Shown: positions 25,819 to 34,019 of the stretch, one piece after another
Numbering within the stretch: the stretch's first letter is position 1
Layout of the letters: every line of letters begins with the position of its first letter
Assembly (NCBI GenBank): GCA_002399085.1
Contig: DHCY01000040.1
Span: forward strand, 5,789-57,133
From: Anaerolineaceae bacterium UBA4890
GTDB lineage: Bacteria > Chloroflexota > Anaerolineae > Anaerolineales > Anaerolineaceae
DNA: 51,345 nt
Direction of reading: 5' to 3'
Made by a program: the position numbers and the translations under genes
Notes under the pieces: model-generated
The model's database searches: none
Seen by the model: only the letters and a program-made list of their open reading frames with translations
What the model was told of the DNA's origin: nothing

Positions 25819-26988
25819 ATGGAAGCCACCAACGACGTCTATATTGTCGGCATCGGTCAGACCGCGGTCGGCGAGCTTTGGGATGTCTCGCTGCGCACCC
25901 TGGCAGTCCGCGCCTTGCGAGCTGCCCGCGAAGACGCTGGCGGGCTGCAACCGCAGGCGATCTTTGTTGGCAATATGCTCGCTGCCAATGCCTCCCACCA
26001 ATCCAACCTGGGTGCCCTGATTGCTGAATATGCCGGTCTGGCTGGTAAAGCAGAAGGTTTCACCGCTGAAGCTGCCGAAGCCTCTGGCGGCGCTGCCATC
26101 TACCTGGCATACAACGCCATTCGCTCAGGCATGGTCGACGTGGCGGCAGTGGTGGGGGTCGAAAAAGTAACCGACGTGGTTGGCGCTGGCATCGAAAATC
26201 GCCTGCTCTCCGCCGGTCTGGACTCCGATTATGAAGCTTCTGAAGGGCTCACCCTCACCGGGCAAACCTCGCTCCTGCTCCAGCGCTACCTTTACGAAAA
26301 CCAATTTCCGCGTGAGGCGCTGGCTCATTTCCCGATGATTGCCCATAGCAACGCGGTTAATAACCCCAACGCCATGTACCGACGTACGATTGAAATCGGA
26401 ACCTATCGCAATGCCCGTGAAGACACTGGCGCTTTCAACCAGTTCGACATCGCTCCGAACGCCGATGGGGCTGCAGCGCTGATCCTCACCCGCCAGGAGT
26501 ACCTGCCCGAAAACCTGGCGCATACCCCGGTGCGACTGCTCGGCTCTTCACTGATAACCGACCGCCTGGCACTTCATGACCGCCCCGACCCGCTCTTTTT
26601 TGAAGCGGCTGCGGTCTCTGTGCAGCATGCTCTGCTGAAAGCGGGTATCACGCTTTCGGATCTGGATTTCTTTGAATATTCCGATAACACCACCTTGCAT
26701 GCCCTGCTTTCTCTTGAAGCGGCAGGGTTTGCGAGCCGAGGGCAGGGTTGGAAGCTCGCCAGCGATGGCTCACTGACACTTCAGGGTTCGCTGCCGGTGG
26801 CGACCATGGGTGGGCACAAGGCGCGGGGTTTCCCGCTGGGGGCTTCAGGCGTGTACCAGGTTGTGGAAGCCAGCCAACAGCTCAGGGGGGAGGCAGGGGC
26901 TAACCAGATTTCACACGTCAGATTTGGGATGACCCAGTCGCTTGCCGCTTCTGCATCTGCTGCCGCTACTCAGATACTGTCGATTTAA
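25819..26988 (+). CDS. Thiolase-family protein lacking catalytic residues
   Basis: A 389-residue protein with the archaeal/SCP2-type thiolase fold (VYIVGIGQTAVGELWD at the start; GFASRGQGWKLASDG and PLGASGVYQVVEA near the end). In relatives the nucleophile lies in EAACASGG; here it is EAAEASGG, with Glu87 in place of Cys. The HDxF motif is YSDNTT (Ser288 for His), and the GHP motif is GFP (Phe338 for His). The C-terminal Gly-rich loop is also degenerate. The frame is intact and starts 1 base after the synthase stop. It probably cannot act as a thiolase; a structural or CoA-binding partner of the synthase is an inference. Confidence 0.85.
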   Translation: MEATNDVYIVGIGQTAVGELWDVSLRTLAVRALRAAREDAGGLQPQAIFVGNMLAANASHQSNLGALIAEYAGLAGKAEGFTAEAAEASGGAAIYLAYNAIRSGMVDVAAVVGVEKVTDVVGAGIENRLLSAGLDSDYEASEGLTLTGQTSLLLQRYLYENQFPREALAHFPMIAHSNAVNNPNAMYRRTIEIGTYRNAREDTGAFNQFDIAPNADGAAALILTRQEYLPENLAHTPVRLLGSSLITDRLALHDRPDPLFFEAAAVSVQHALLKAGITLSDLDFFEYSDNTTLHALLSLEAAGFASRGQGWKLASDGSLTLQGSLPVATMGGHKARGFPLGASGVYQVVEASQQLRGEAGANQISHVRFGMTQSLAASASAAATQILSI

Positions 26989-27084
26989 TCGTTCTCTGTT
27001 AAGCTTCCCTCTCCTGATTCGGGTGTATAACCTGGAATCCGCTTTCACCAACTTTGTTATAATCAAAAAAGGCGAGGTGTAACC

Positions 27085-27942
27085 ATGAGCGATCAAGCAT
27101 CTTCTTTTAAAATCAAAATTATCAAGAACGGTCCTTATCGCGTTATCGGCGATATCCCCCTTCGCAAAAAATCTCAATATTGTTCCGCCTATGGCGAGCC
27201 ATTGGAATGGATAGACGGCGGAGAGCTGGAGCACGAAGCAGGCTCATACCGTCTCTGCCGCTGTGGGAAGAGTAAGACCATGCCTTTTTGCGATAATACT
27301 CATCTTGATATCGGCTTCGACGGCACCGAAACCGCCATCACCGACGGACCCTTCGGGCGCGACCTTGATTATTACGGTCCGCATGACTTTATGGTCACCA
27401 AGCACACCCGCCTTTGCATGAATTCTGGTTTTTGCGTGCTGAAAGACACCGATTTTGTCGAACTGACTGAACAATCTGGCGACCCTTTAAAAAAAGCCCG
27501 GGTGATCAAGATGATCGAGGATTGCCCCTCTGGCTCTCTAACCTATAAGATCGAAAAAGGGGGTCCCGATGTGGAGCCTGACCTGCCCATGGAGATCGCC
27601 GATACCTATGAATGCACCCAGTATGGCGAGATCCGCGGTCCGATCTGGGTGACCGGTTACGTTCCAATCGACCGCGCCGATGGTGAAACCTTTATTCCCC
27701 GAAATCGCGTTACCCTTTGTACTTGCGGGCACTCGCGCATCAAGCCGCTCTGCGACGGCACGCATCGTCCGCTCCAGGAAAATGCACTGCGCCGCCAGGC
27801 GCGTGAGCAGAAAGCCAAACAAGTGCAAGATTCCCAAACCCCACCCGAGGCATCCCCCGAAAACAAAAAAAGCAGCCTCACAGACCAGATTTCAGATGCA
27901 CTCAAACGCTTCAAGGATTCGTTTCATAAGGACACGGATTGA
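27085..27942 (+). CDS. CDGSH iron-sulfur domain protein
   Basis: A 285-residue protein with two CDGSH-type [2Fe-2S] motifs, CRCGKSKTMPFCDNTH (residues 53-68) and CTCGHSRIKPLCDGTH (residues 213-228), and a central region (about 110-170) with CMNSGFCVLK and EDCPSGSLTYKIEKGG typical of the divergent 4Fe-4S Fer4_19 type domain. The end is charged and low-complexity. Such proteins carry electrons or iron-sulfur clusters; partner unknown. A perfect TATAAT (27058-27063) lies 21 bases before the ATG and GGCGAGGTG gives the ribosome site. Confidence 0.9.
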   Translation: MSDQASSFKIKIIKNGPYRVIGDIPLRKKSQYCSAYGEPLEWIDGGELEHEAGSYRLCRCGKSKTMPFCDNTHLDIGFDGTETAITDGPFGRDLDYYGPHDFMVTKHTRLCMNSGFCVLKDTDFVELTEQSGDPLKKARVIKMIEDCPSGSLTYKIEKGGPDVEPDLPMEIADTYECTQYGEIRGPIWVTGYVPIDRADGETFIPRNRVTLCTCGHSRIKPLCDGTHRPLQENALRRQAREQKAKQVQDSQTPPEASPENKKSSLTDQISDALKRFKDSFHKDTD

Positions 27943-28262
27943 CCGTGCCGGCGTTATTTTGATCGTGCCGGCGTCCCCGCCGAGCACGCGATCTCGCCGT
28001 AGGCGTCCGTTCTTTGTCTTTCTGTATTTTGTCATTCTGAACATCCCTTCTTTGTCATTCTGAACGAAGTGAAGAATCTTGACCGTGGCGGGCTAAGATC
28101 CTTCGCAACAAAGGCTCAGGATGACAGTTCTTTGAAGAATCTTGATCTTGGCGGGCTAAGATCCTTCGCACTCGAAGAGTCCTGCAGAAAAGGCTCAGGA
28201 TGACTGTACTTTGATCGTGCCGGCGTCCCCGCCGAGCACGCAATTCGATCGCAGGGCTCAAA
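27943..28262. repeat. Dispersed repeat cluster
   Basis: Both repeat families are here: GTGCCGGC...GCCGAGCACGCG copies at about 27943-28010 and 28215-28258, and the CATTCTGAACGAAGTGAAG ... GGCTCAGGATGAC family at about 28050-28125 and 28125-28204. The second copy has an insertion (CTCGAAGAGTCCTGC) in its middle. The remaining 28263-28372 is AT-rich and holds the promoter region of the next gene. Confidence 0.85.
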
Positions 28263-28372
28263 TTTCTTGTACTTCCCTAACTATTAAACAAGCTTCGACA
28301 AAAGATTGCCCTTTTACCATAAATATCCGATAGTTAGTTAGAAATAAAAATATACTAATATTTGAGGTAGAA

Positions 28373-28948
28373 ATGAAGAAAATTGCAGTACTAGTCGGAT
28401 CACTCCGGAAAAATTCTTACAGCCAAAAGCTGGCAAATAACCTGGTGGGTCTTCTGCCCGAAGGTTACGAGGCAGAATTCATCAAAATCGATCACCTGCC
28501 GCTTTACAACCAGGATTACGACACAGCGAATACACCTGCTGAATACGCCGGTTTCCGCAACGAGATAAGGGATGCCGCGGGCGTCATTTTTGTGACACCC
28601 GAGCACAACCGCTCTTACCCAGCCGCGCTTAAAAACGCGTTGGATATCGGCTCCCGCCCTTACAGTCAATCGGTTTGGGATGGCAAGCCCGCCCTGGTCG
28701 TCAGCCAGTCGCCTGGTAACATCTCCGGGTTTGGCGCGAATCACCACTTACGTCAAGCGCTGACCTTCCTGAATATGCCCACTGTACAGCAGCCGGAAGC
28801 CTACATCGCCCATACCAACAAGTTGTTCGATGATGACGGCAATATCAACAACGAAGGCACTCTCAACTTCCTCCAAACGGTAATCGATGCCTTTATCGAG
28901 ATGGTTGAACTTTACCAGGAGACCCCTGAGCAAGAAATGATGAAGTAA
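28373..28948 (+). CDS. NADPH-dependent FMN reductase family protein
   Basis: A 191-residue flavodoxin-like protein. GSLRKNSYSQKLANNL is the FMN phosphate loop, FVTPEHNRSYPAALKNALD the second FMN-contacting signature (usually PEYNxSxPxxLKNALD), and GKPALVVSQSPGNISGFGANHHLRQAL the third. Family members reduce FMN, azo dyes, quinones or chromate with NAD(P)H. ATG 28373 follows GAGGTAGAA. It is a single gene ended by a clear terminator. Confidence 0.92.
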   Translation: MKKIAVLVGSLRKNSYSQKLANNLVGLLPEGYEAEFIKIDHLPLYNQDYDTANTPAEYAGFRNEIRDAAGVIFVTPEHNRSYPAALKNALDIGSRPYSQSVWDGKPALVVSQSPGNISGFGANHHLRQALTFLNMPTVQQPEAYIAHTNKLFDDDGNINNEGTLNFLQTVIDAFIEMVELYQETPEQEMMK

Positions 28949-28964
28949 ACAGACAGCCTTTCAA

Positions 28965-28994
28965 GGAGAGCCAGCCGGCTCTCCTTTTCCTTTT
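28965..28994 (+). terminator. Rho-independent terminator
   Basis: GGAGAGCC, a 4-base loop AGCC, and GGCTCTCC form a perfect 8-bp stem followed by TTTTCCTTTT, 17 bases after the flavin reductase stop. Confidence 0.92.
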
Positions 28995-29038
28995 AAATCC
29001 TTGCACTGTAGGCTACCCGCGCCAAGCCTTCACCGTGC

Positions 29039-29044
29039 TATAAT
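29039..29044 (+). promoter_or_regulatory. -10 box of the chelatase gene
   Basis: Perfect TATAAT 22 bases before the ATG at 29067; no clear -35. AAAGGAATT gives the ribosome site. Confidence 0.45.
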
Positions 29045-29066
29045 CTCTCTCGCAAAGGAATTGTAG

Positions 29067-30182
29067 ATGAACCAAAAAGTGATTTTTCCCTTCACCGCTA
29101 TCGTCGGGCAAGAGCGAATGACTCGCGCCCTGATTCTCAACGCCGTAGACCCGCGCATCGGCGGCGTCCTCATTCGCGGCGAACGCGGCACCGCCAAATC
29201 GACTGCTGCGCGCGCCCTGGCAGCCCTGCTGCCACCCATCGAAGTGGTCGAAAACTGCCGCTTCAATTGTGACCCCCTCAAGCCGACTACCTGGTGTACC
29301 GAATGCCAGGAGCGCTTCGTGGCTGGCGAAGATCCTCTTCGCCACGTTTCCCACACTACACCCTTTGTGAACCTGCCAGTCTCCGCCACCGAAGACCGCG
29401 TTGTCGGCACACTCGACATCGAACGCGCCATCCAGAAAGGCGAACGCCATTTCGAACCCGGCGTGCTCGCTTCTGCCAATCGCGGCTTGCTCTACATCGA
29501 CGAAGTCAACCTGCTGGATGACCACGTCGTCGATATTTTGCTCGACTCTGCCGCCATGGGTGTCAACGTGGTCGAACGCGAAGGCATCTCTTTCAGCCAC
29601 CCTGCCCGCTTCATTCTAGTAGGCACGATGAATCCGGAGGAAGGCGACCTGCGCCCACAATTACTGGACCGCTTCGCGTTCTCCGTGGATATCCGCGGCA
29701 TTCTCGACAAAGCCCAGCGCGTCGATATCATGCGCCGTAACATCGCTTTTGAGAGTGACCCCGAAGCCTTCCGCGAGCACTTTTTATCGCAGGAACTCGA
29801 GCTCTCACACCAAATTGAGCAAGCCCGCCAACTGGTTGAAGAGGTCACTTTCACACAGCGTGATCTGCTGATCATCGCCGATCTGACTTCTTCAATGGAG
29901 GTGGACGGTCACCGCTCTGACCTGGTGATCCTCAAAGCTGCCCGCGCCCAGGCTGCCTTCGAAGGGCGCACCCGCATCACCCCGCGTGATATCGCCCTGG
30001 CAGCCGAACTGGCGCTGCCCCACCGTGTCAAAGCTGGTCCTTTCCGCAAGAGCGAAGCCGGGGTCGATGTGCTCAACGCCAAAATTGCCGATCTGAAGAT
30101 GCAAACTGCGCTCACACCAGCTGATGAAGAACCGACAGCGCAGGAATCCGAAGAAGACGCTAAAAAAAAAGTGAATCGGTAG
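29067..30182 (+). CDS. Mg/Co-chelatase AAA+ subunit (ChlI-like, zero-frame product)
   Basis: A 371-residue AAA+ ATPase of the BchI/ChlI type. Walker A is GERGTAKST (about residue 38), Walker B LLYIDEVNLLDD (about 142), and a four-cysteine cluster CRFNCDPLKPTTWCTEC lies at 72-89. The sensor and lid parts follow (ILVGTMNPEEGDLRPQLLDRF). The protein ends with an acidic tail and KKKVNR, just after a run of nine A bases. In the -1 frame the coding sequence continues into a VWA domain, so this is the short product of a chlD-type gene. It powers metal insertion by a large CobN/ChlH subunit, absent from the window. Confidence 0.9.
   Translation: MNQKVIFPFTAIVGQERMTRALILNAVDPRIGGVLIRGERGTAKSTAARALAALLPPIEVVENCRFNCDPLKPTTWCTECQERFVAGEDPLRHVSHTTPFVNLPVSATEDRVVGTLDIERAIQKGERHFEPGVLASANRGLLYIDEVNLLDDHVVDILLDSAAMGVNVVEREGISFSHPARFILVGTMNPEEGDLRPQLLDRFAFSVDIRGILDKAQRVDIMRRNIAFESDPEAFREHFLSQELELSHQIEQARQLVEEVTFTQRDLLIIADLTSSMEVDGHRSDLVILKAARAQAAFEGRTRITPRDIALAAELALPHRVKAGPFRKSEAGVDVLNAKIADLKMQTALTPADEEPTAQESEEDAKKKVNR
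30162..30170 (+). other. A9 slippery site, probable -1 programmed frameshift
   Basis: Nine consecutive A bases, read as AAA AAA AAA in the ChlI frame, stand 9 bases before the TAG at 30180. A -1 shift here yields an open frame through an acidic linker into the VWA domain, giving one protein of about 704 residues. The upstream AGGA (30142-30145) could stimulate shifting. Frameshifting in chlD genes is known as a way to make both chelatase subunits. Confidence 0.75.
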
Positions 30183-30262
30183 GCGAACTCCAGCCTGAAG
30201 AAGGTGAATCAAACTGGGACCCCGAAGTTCCTATCGTTGGTGAATCGGGGCAGGATGTTTTT

Positions 30263-31180
30263 GTGCAGCTCAACACCCAGTGGTGGGAGGGGGGGAAAAA
30301 CATCAAACCTGGCGAAACTTTTGAACCGCGTCAGCTCGATACACCCCTGGATGAAATGGTACGCAAGCAGGGTGGGCGCCGTTCCCAAACAAAGTCCAAA
30401 ACCAAGCGCGGACGCTACATCCAGTCACGACCCTCTCCTGGCGACAGCAGCGATGTCGCCCTGGACGCCACGCTTCGGGCAGCAGCCCCTTACCAGCGCC
30501 AGCGCAAGGATCTGAAAGATCGTCACCAGGTCGCTTTTGCTGTTCGCAGGGAGGATTATCAGAAAAAAATTCGCGTACGCAAAACCGCCAACCTGATCCT
30601 TTTTTTGGTGGATGGCTCCTGGTCGATGGCGGTGGCAGAGCGCATGAAGGCTACCAAATCGGCGATTCTCTCGCTCCTCACCGATGCCTATCAGCGCCGT
30701 GATCGCGTTGGCTTGGTTGTATTCCAGAAAGACCGTTCCACCCTCGTATTAGCGCCCACTAATTCGGTGCTGCTGGCACAGCGTGCCCTCACCAACATCC
30801 CAGTCGGTGGTAAAACCCCACTCGCAGCCGGACTGCAAATGGCGTTTGAAGTGCTGCAGCGCGAGAAAATTTTGCACCCCGATGTGCAGCCCCTGCTCAT
30901 CGTTCTCACCGATGGCGCCGGTAACGTGCCGTTGGTGCCTGGTCGCCCGGTGGCAGCTGAAATTACAGAATTGGCTGGCATGTTTGCCAAGGAAAACATC
31001 CACAGCGTAGTGATCAATATGGAGCAGAAGGTTTTCGACAGCGGTCTGGCTCAGCGCCTGGCAGAAGATATGGATGCTGTTTGTTATACGATTGAGGACT
31101 TACGCGGCGAGACGCTTTACGAGACCGTGCAAAAAGAAATTCAAACCCCCTCCGCCCCCACTTACAGGGAGTTGGGTTGA
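30263..31180 (+). CDS. Chelatase VWA part (ChlD C-terminal region)
   Basis: 305 residues from GTG 30263, although the frame is open from 30164 and is best joined to the preceding ORF by a -1 shift. A basic linker (GGRRSQTKSKTKRGRYI) leads to a VWA domain with the MIDAS motif DGSWS in FLVDGSWSMAV, then the conserved Thr in GGKTPLAAG and the Asp in IVLTDGAGN. This is the ChlD/BchD medium-subunit domain that couples the AAA+ ring to the large chelatase subunit. AGGA 7 bases before the GTG leaves independent initiation possible. Gene neighbours do not say whether Mg or Co is the metal. Confidence 0.85.
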   Translation: MQLNTQWWEGGKNIKPGETFEPRQLDTPLDEMVRKQGGRRSQTKSKTKRGRYIQSRPSPGDSSDVALDATLRAAAPYQRQRKDLKDRHQVAFAVRREDYQKKIRVRKTANLILFLVDGSWSMAVAERMKATKSAILSLLTDAYQRRDRVGLVVFQKDRSTLVLAPTNSVLLAQRALTNIPVGGKTPLAAGLQMAFEVLQREKILHPDVQPLLIVLTDGAGNVPLVPGRPVAAEITELAGMFAKENIHSVVINMEQKVFDSGLAQRLAEDMDAVCYTIEDLRGETLYETVQKEIQTPSAPTYRELG

Positions 31181-31186
31181 GAGATT

Positions 31187-31438
31187 TTATTCTACAGCGA
31201 TAACTTTTGCTTCAGGGAAGAACTGGCGGATCGTGCCGGCGACCCAGCCTTGCAGCGTCTGAGTTGAAAGTCCGCACTCTGCACAAGCCCCGCCCAGGCG
31301 CACCTTGATCACATCCCCTTCTATTTCAACCAATTCGACTGAACCATGGTGAAATTGCTCAATGTAAGCACTGATTTGGTCAATCAGCCCGGCGATTTGT
31401 TCTTCTTTGCTGAAGTTGGGTTCACTGTGTGGGGTCAT
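31187..31438 (-). CDS. NifU C-terminal domain (Nfu-type) protein
   Basis: An 83-residue protein that is just an Nfu domain. ISAYIEQFHHGSVELVEIEGDVIKVRLGGAC contains the typical strand, and the cluster motif CAECGLSTQTLQ carries the CxxC that binds a 4Fe-4S cluster between two subunits. It serves as an iron-sulfur carrier. It converges on the chelatase gene with 6 bases between the stops. The upstream side is the large repeat cluster, which must contain its promoter. Confidence 0.93.
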   Translation of the reverse strand: MTPHSEPNFSKEEQIAGLIDQISAYIEQFHHGSVELVEIEGDVIKVRLGGACAECGLSTQTLQGWVAGTIRQFFPEAKVIAVE

Positions 31439-31488
31439 TTTGGCTCCTTCTGGTGGTGAATTGATTTTATCACAGGCTCAATACTAAT

Positions 31489-32345
31489 TCGATTGTGCCG
31501 GCGTCCGCATTTTGTCATTCTGAATTTTGTCATTCTGAACGAAGTGAAGAATCATAATATTGGGATGCTAAGATCCTTCGCAACGAAGGCTCAGGATGAC
31601 AGATGTATGATTGTGCCGGCGTTATTCTGATTGTGCCGGCGTCCTCGCCGAGCACATGAATTCGCCGTTGGCGTCCGTTCTTTGACATTCTGTTCTTTGT
31701 CATTCTGTTCTTTGTCATTCTGAACGAAGTGAAGAATCTTGATTGCAGCAGGCTAAGATCCTTCGCAACGAAGGCTCAGGATGACAGTTCTTTGAAGAAT
31801 CTTGATTGCAGCAGGCTAAGATCCTTCGCAACCAAGGCTCAGGATGACAGATGTATGAGGAATCTTAATAGTACGATGCTAAGATCCTTCGCAACAAAGG
31901 CTCAGGATGACAGACGTATGATTGTGCCGGCGTTATCGCCGAGCACGCGATCTCGCCGTTGGAGTCCCTTCTTTGTCATTCTGTTCCTTGTCATTCTGTT
32001 CTTTGTCATTCTGAACGAAGTGAAGAATCTTGATTGCAGCAGGCTAAGATCCTTCGCAACAAAGGCTCAGGATGACAGACGTATGATTGTGCCGGCGTCC
32101 TCGCCGAGCACATGATTTCGCCGAAGGCGTCCTCTTTTTGTCATTCTGAACGAAGTGAAGAATCTTGATTGCAGCAGGATAAGATCCTTAGCAACAAAGG
32201 CTCAGGATGACAGATGTATGAGGAATCTTAATAGTACGATGCTAAGATCCTTCGCAACCAAGGCTCAGGATGACAGATCTTTGAAGAATCATTATTACGG
32301 CAGGCTAAGATCCTTCGCAACAAAGGCTCAGGATGACAGATCTTT
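31489..32345. repeat. Large cluster of two interspersed repeat families
   Basis: About 860 gene-free bases. Family 1 has a core TGAAGAATCTTGATTGCAGC, then GGCTAAGATCCTTCGCAAC and AAGGCTCAGGATGACAG; I count about eight copies (near 31520, 31719, 31788, 31856, 32007, 32138, 32219, 32280). Family 2, GATTGTGCCGGCG...GCCGAGCACATG...GGCGTCC, occurs near 31491, 31611, 31919 and 32083. Short GTCATTCTGTTCTTT units also repeat. Multiples of 3 keep a reading frame open across several copies, but it encodes only the repeat. Confidence 0.92.
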
Positions 32346-33005
32346 GAACAATCTTCCCTGCAGCAAATGATCGCAAAAACTGTGGCGGTGCAGCACGCAC
32401 AAGCCCAACTCACCAATCGCCTTCAAATGTTCCGGGCTGGCATAACCCTTGTTTTGCTCAAAATGATAACCTTCAAATTCAGCCGAAAGTTCAATCATGC
32501 GCTGATCCCGGGCTTGCTTCGCCAACACCGATGCACAGGCAATCGACAAACTGCGCTGATCCCCCTTCACCAGGCAGGTTTGGGGTATCTCCAATTCAGG
32601 CACCTTAAAATAATCGATCAGCAGGTGCACAGGGCTTTCCCGCAAACCGCTGACCGCCCTCTGGAAGACCACTCTGCCGGCTTTCCCCATTCCGAGACTG
32701 TCAATTTCATCCGGCTCCATCCAGGCAATGGCGAAATCAAGCGCTACCGATTTGATCACCGGTGCCAGAGTTTCACGTTCAAAAGGCGTCATTTGTTTGG
32801 AATCTTTCACGCCAATCAGTTGCTTTTCCAGGTCATCCGCATCAAACGGCAAGATCACAACCGCCGCGCATAGCGGACCCGCCAGCGAGCCTCTGCCGGC
32901 TTCGTCCAGCCCCGCCACAACCCGCAAGCCCTGCTGCCACTGAACTCTCTCAAATTCAAGTGTAGGAAAAGGCGGGATCAATTCTGGATCAAAGCGTTTT
33001 GGCAC
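32328..33005 (-). CDS. rnhB: Ribonuclease HII
   Basis: A 225-residue enzyme that cuts the RNA strand of RNA/DNA hybrids and single ribonucleotides in DNA. Acidic catalytic residues are in VAGLDEAGRGSLAGP (Asp and Glu near residue 35) and IDYFKVP, with the SIACASVLAKQARDQRM and EGYHFEQNKGYASPEH motifs of type 2 enzymes. The C-terminal residues LFKDLSS and the TGA stop lie within a copy of dispersed repeat family 1, so the end of the protein has been replaced or extended by repeat sequence. The start overlaps the glycosyltransferase gene upstream by 17 bases. Confidence 0.95.
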   Translation of the reverse strand: MPKRFDPELIPPFPTLEFERVQWQQGLRVVAGLDEAGRGSLAGPLCAAVVILPFDADDLEKQLIGVKDSKQMTPFERETLAPVIKSVALDFAIAWMEPDEIDSLGMGKAGRVVFQRAVSGLRESPVHLLIDYFKVPELEIPQTCLVKGDQRSLSIACASVLAKQARDQRMIELSAEFEGYHFEQNKGYASPEHLKAIGELGLCVLHRHSFCDHLLQGRLFKDLSS

Positions 33006-33723
33006 GATACACGCCTATGCGTTTGTTCGACCGGATCAAGAGTAGGTCCCTGAACATCCGCCAGCTATCCTTAAAAATACTCATCCTGGAACCGGGTTGA
33101 TAAGTCCAGGTCACTGGCACCTCAACCACCGCAAAGCCCAGTTCGCGGGCAATGGTAAGCACTTCCACGTCAAAACTCCAGCCTTCCAGGGTCAATTTCG
33201 GGAAGATCTGCTCAGCTGCTTCAGCGCTGAAGCATTTGAACCCACATTGCGTATCCCGCAAACCAGGCAATACGAGCAAGCGTACTAAAAAGTTGAAAAT
33301 GCGACCAATCACGTGGCGGTAATAGGGTTCGCCAATTCGTTCCGAGCCTGGTTTTTCCCGCGAGGCGATCGCTACCTGGGGTTGAGGCAGACTTGGCGGT
33401 AAAAAGTGGCTGATCTGGCTGACCGGCATTGAAAAATCGACATCCGCCATGAACCGGTACTCGCCCCTGGCAATCTGCATCCCTGTGCGGATCGCGTTGC
33501 CTTTACCACCCTGCTCAAGCCTGATCAGTTTGAGTTGCGGAAATCCTTCCTGGAACTTTTCAGCAATCCTGGCAGTGTCATCCCGGCTGGCGTTCTCGAT
33601 AAGCAGCACTTCAATCTCGTAAGGCTGCTGTTGAACGAAATCCCGAACTTGTTCCAGCGATTTGGGCAGGCGTTCAGCCTCATTATGGGCGGGCAGGATG
33701 AGGGAGAGAAAAGGTGTACTCAC
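32989..33723 (-). CDS. GT2 glycosyltransferase (polyprenyl-phosphate sugar type)
   Basis: A 244-residue GT-A enzyme. SLILPAHNEAERLPKSLEQV is the family start, VLLIENASRDDTARIAEKF follows, and FMADVDFSMPVSQI supplies the DxD-like metal motif. QCGFKCFSAEAAEQIFPKLTLEGWSFDVEVL is the strong signature of dolichyl/polyprenyl-phosphate glucosyl or mannosyltransferases. It lacks the C-terminal membrane helices some relatives have. It probably loads a sugar onto a lipid phosphate carrier at the membrane. It is the first gene of a pair with rnhB. Confidence 0.9.
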   Translation of the reverse strand: MSTPFLSLILPAHNEAERLPKSLEQVRDFVQQQPYEIEVLLIENASRDDTARIAEKFQEGFPQLKLIRLEQGGKGNAIRTGMQIARGEYRFMADVDFSMPVSQISHFLPPSLPQPQVAIASREKPGSERIGEPYYRHVIGRIFNFLVRLLVLPGLRDTQCGFKCFSAEAAEQIFPKLTLEGWSFDVEVLTIARELGFAVVEVPVTWTYQPGSRMSIFKDSWRMFRDLLLIRSNKRIGVYRAKTL

Positions 33724-33756
33724 GCGTGGGTCACTTTGCTGATTTGTAAGAAAAAG

Positions 33757-33830
33757 TCGGGGTGGGCGGACTCGAACCGTCGACCTCTGCGTCCCAAACG
33801 CAGCGCGCTAGCCGACTGCGCTACACCCCG
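33757..33830 (-). tRNA. tRNA-Pro (TGG)
   Basis: A cloverleaf can be drawn: acceptor CGGGGTG/CACCCCG, D-arm GCGC...GCGC, anticodon arm CTGCG TTTGGGA CGCAG with anticodon TGG, and T-arm loop TTCGAGT. The T-stem (GACGG/CCGCC) has one A-C mismatch. CCA is not encoded, and a T5 run follows the discriminator A as a possible terminator. Confidence 0.95.
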
Positions 33831-34019
33831 GCGAAGTTGAAGTATATCGTATTTTTGGCAAAAGCGTCAAGTTTGTCAGACCATCAGATCAGCCAACCTG
33901 TGTCTCCTCAAGAAGCTGTTTATGCAACACTTCATAGATATTCCTTAGAATGATGTAAAATTAAAGAACCGTAACGAAGAAAAACCGTACACAGCTAAAG
34001 ACACACGAAAGGAAATTCC

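Noticed and set aside
28055..28261. Small minus-strand frame ILARQDQDSS...
   Set aside because: It is the translation of repeat family 1 in reverse and has no coding signs.
31729..32115. Open frame of 128 codons encoding repeated KNLDCSRLRSFATKAQDD units
   Set aside because: It is simply the translation of dispersed repeat family 1, whose unit lengths keep the frame open. There is no ribosome site, and the same peptides come from repeats elsewhere.
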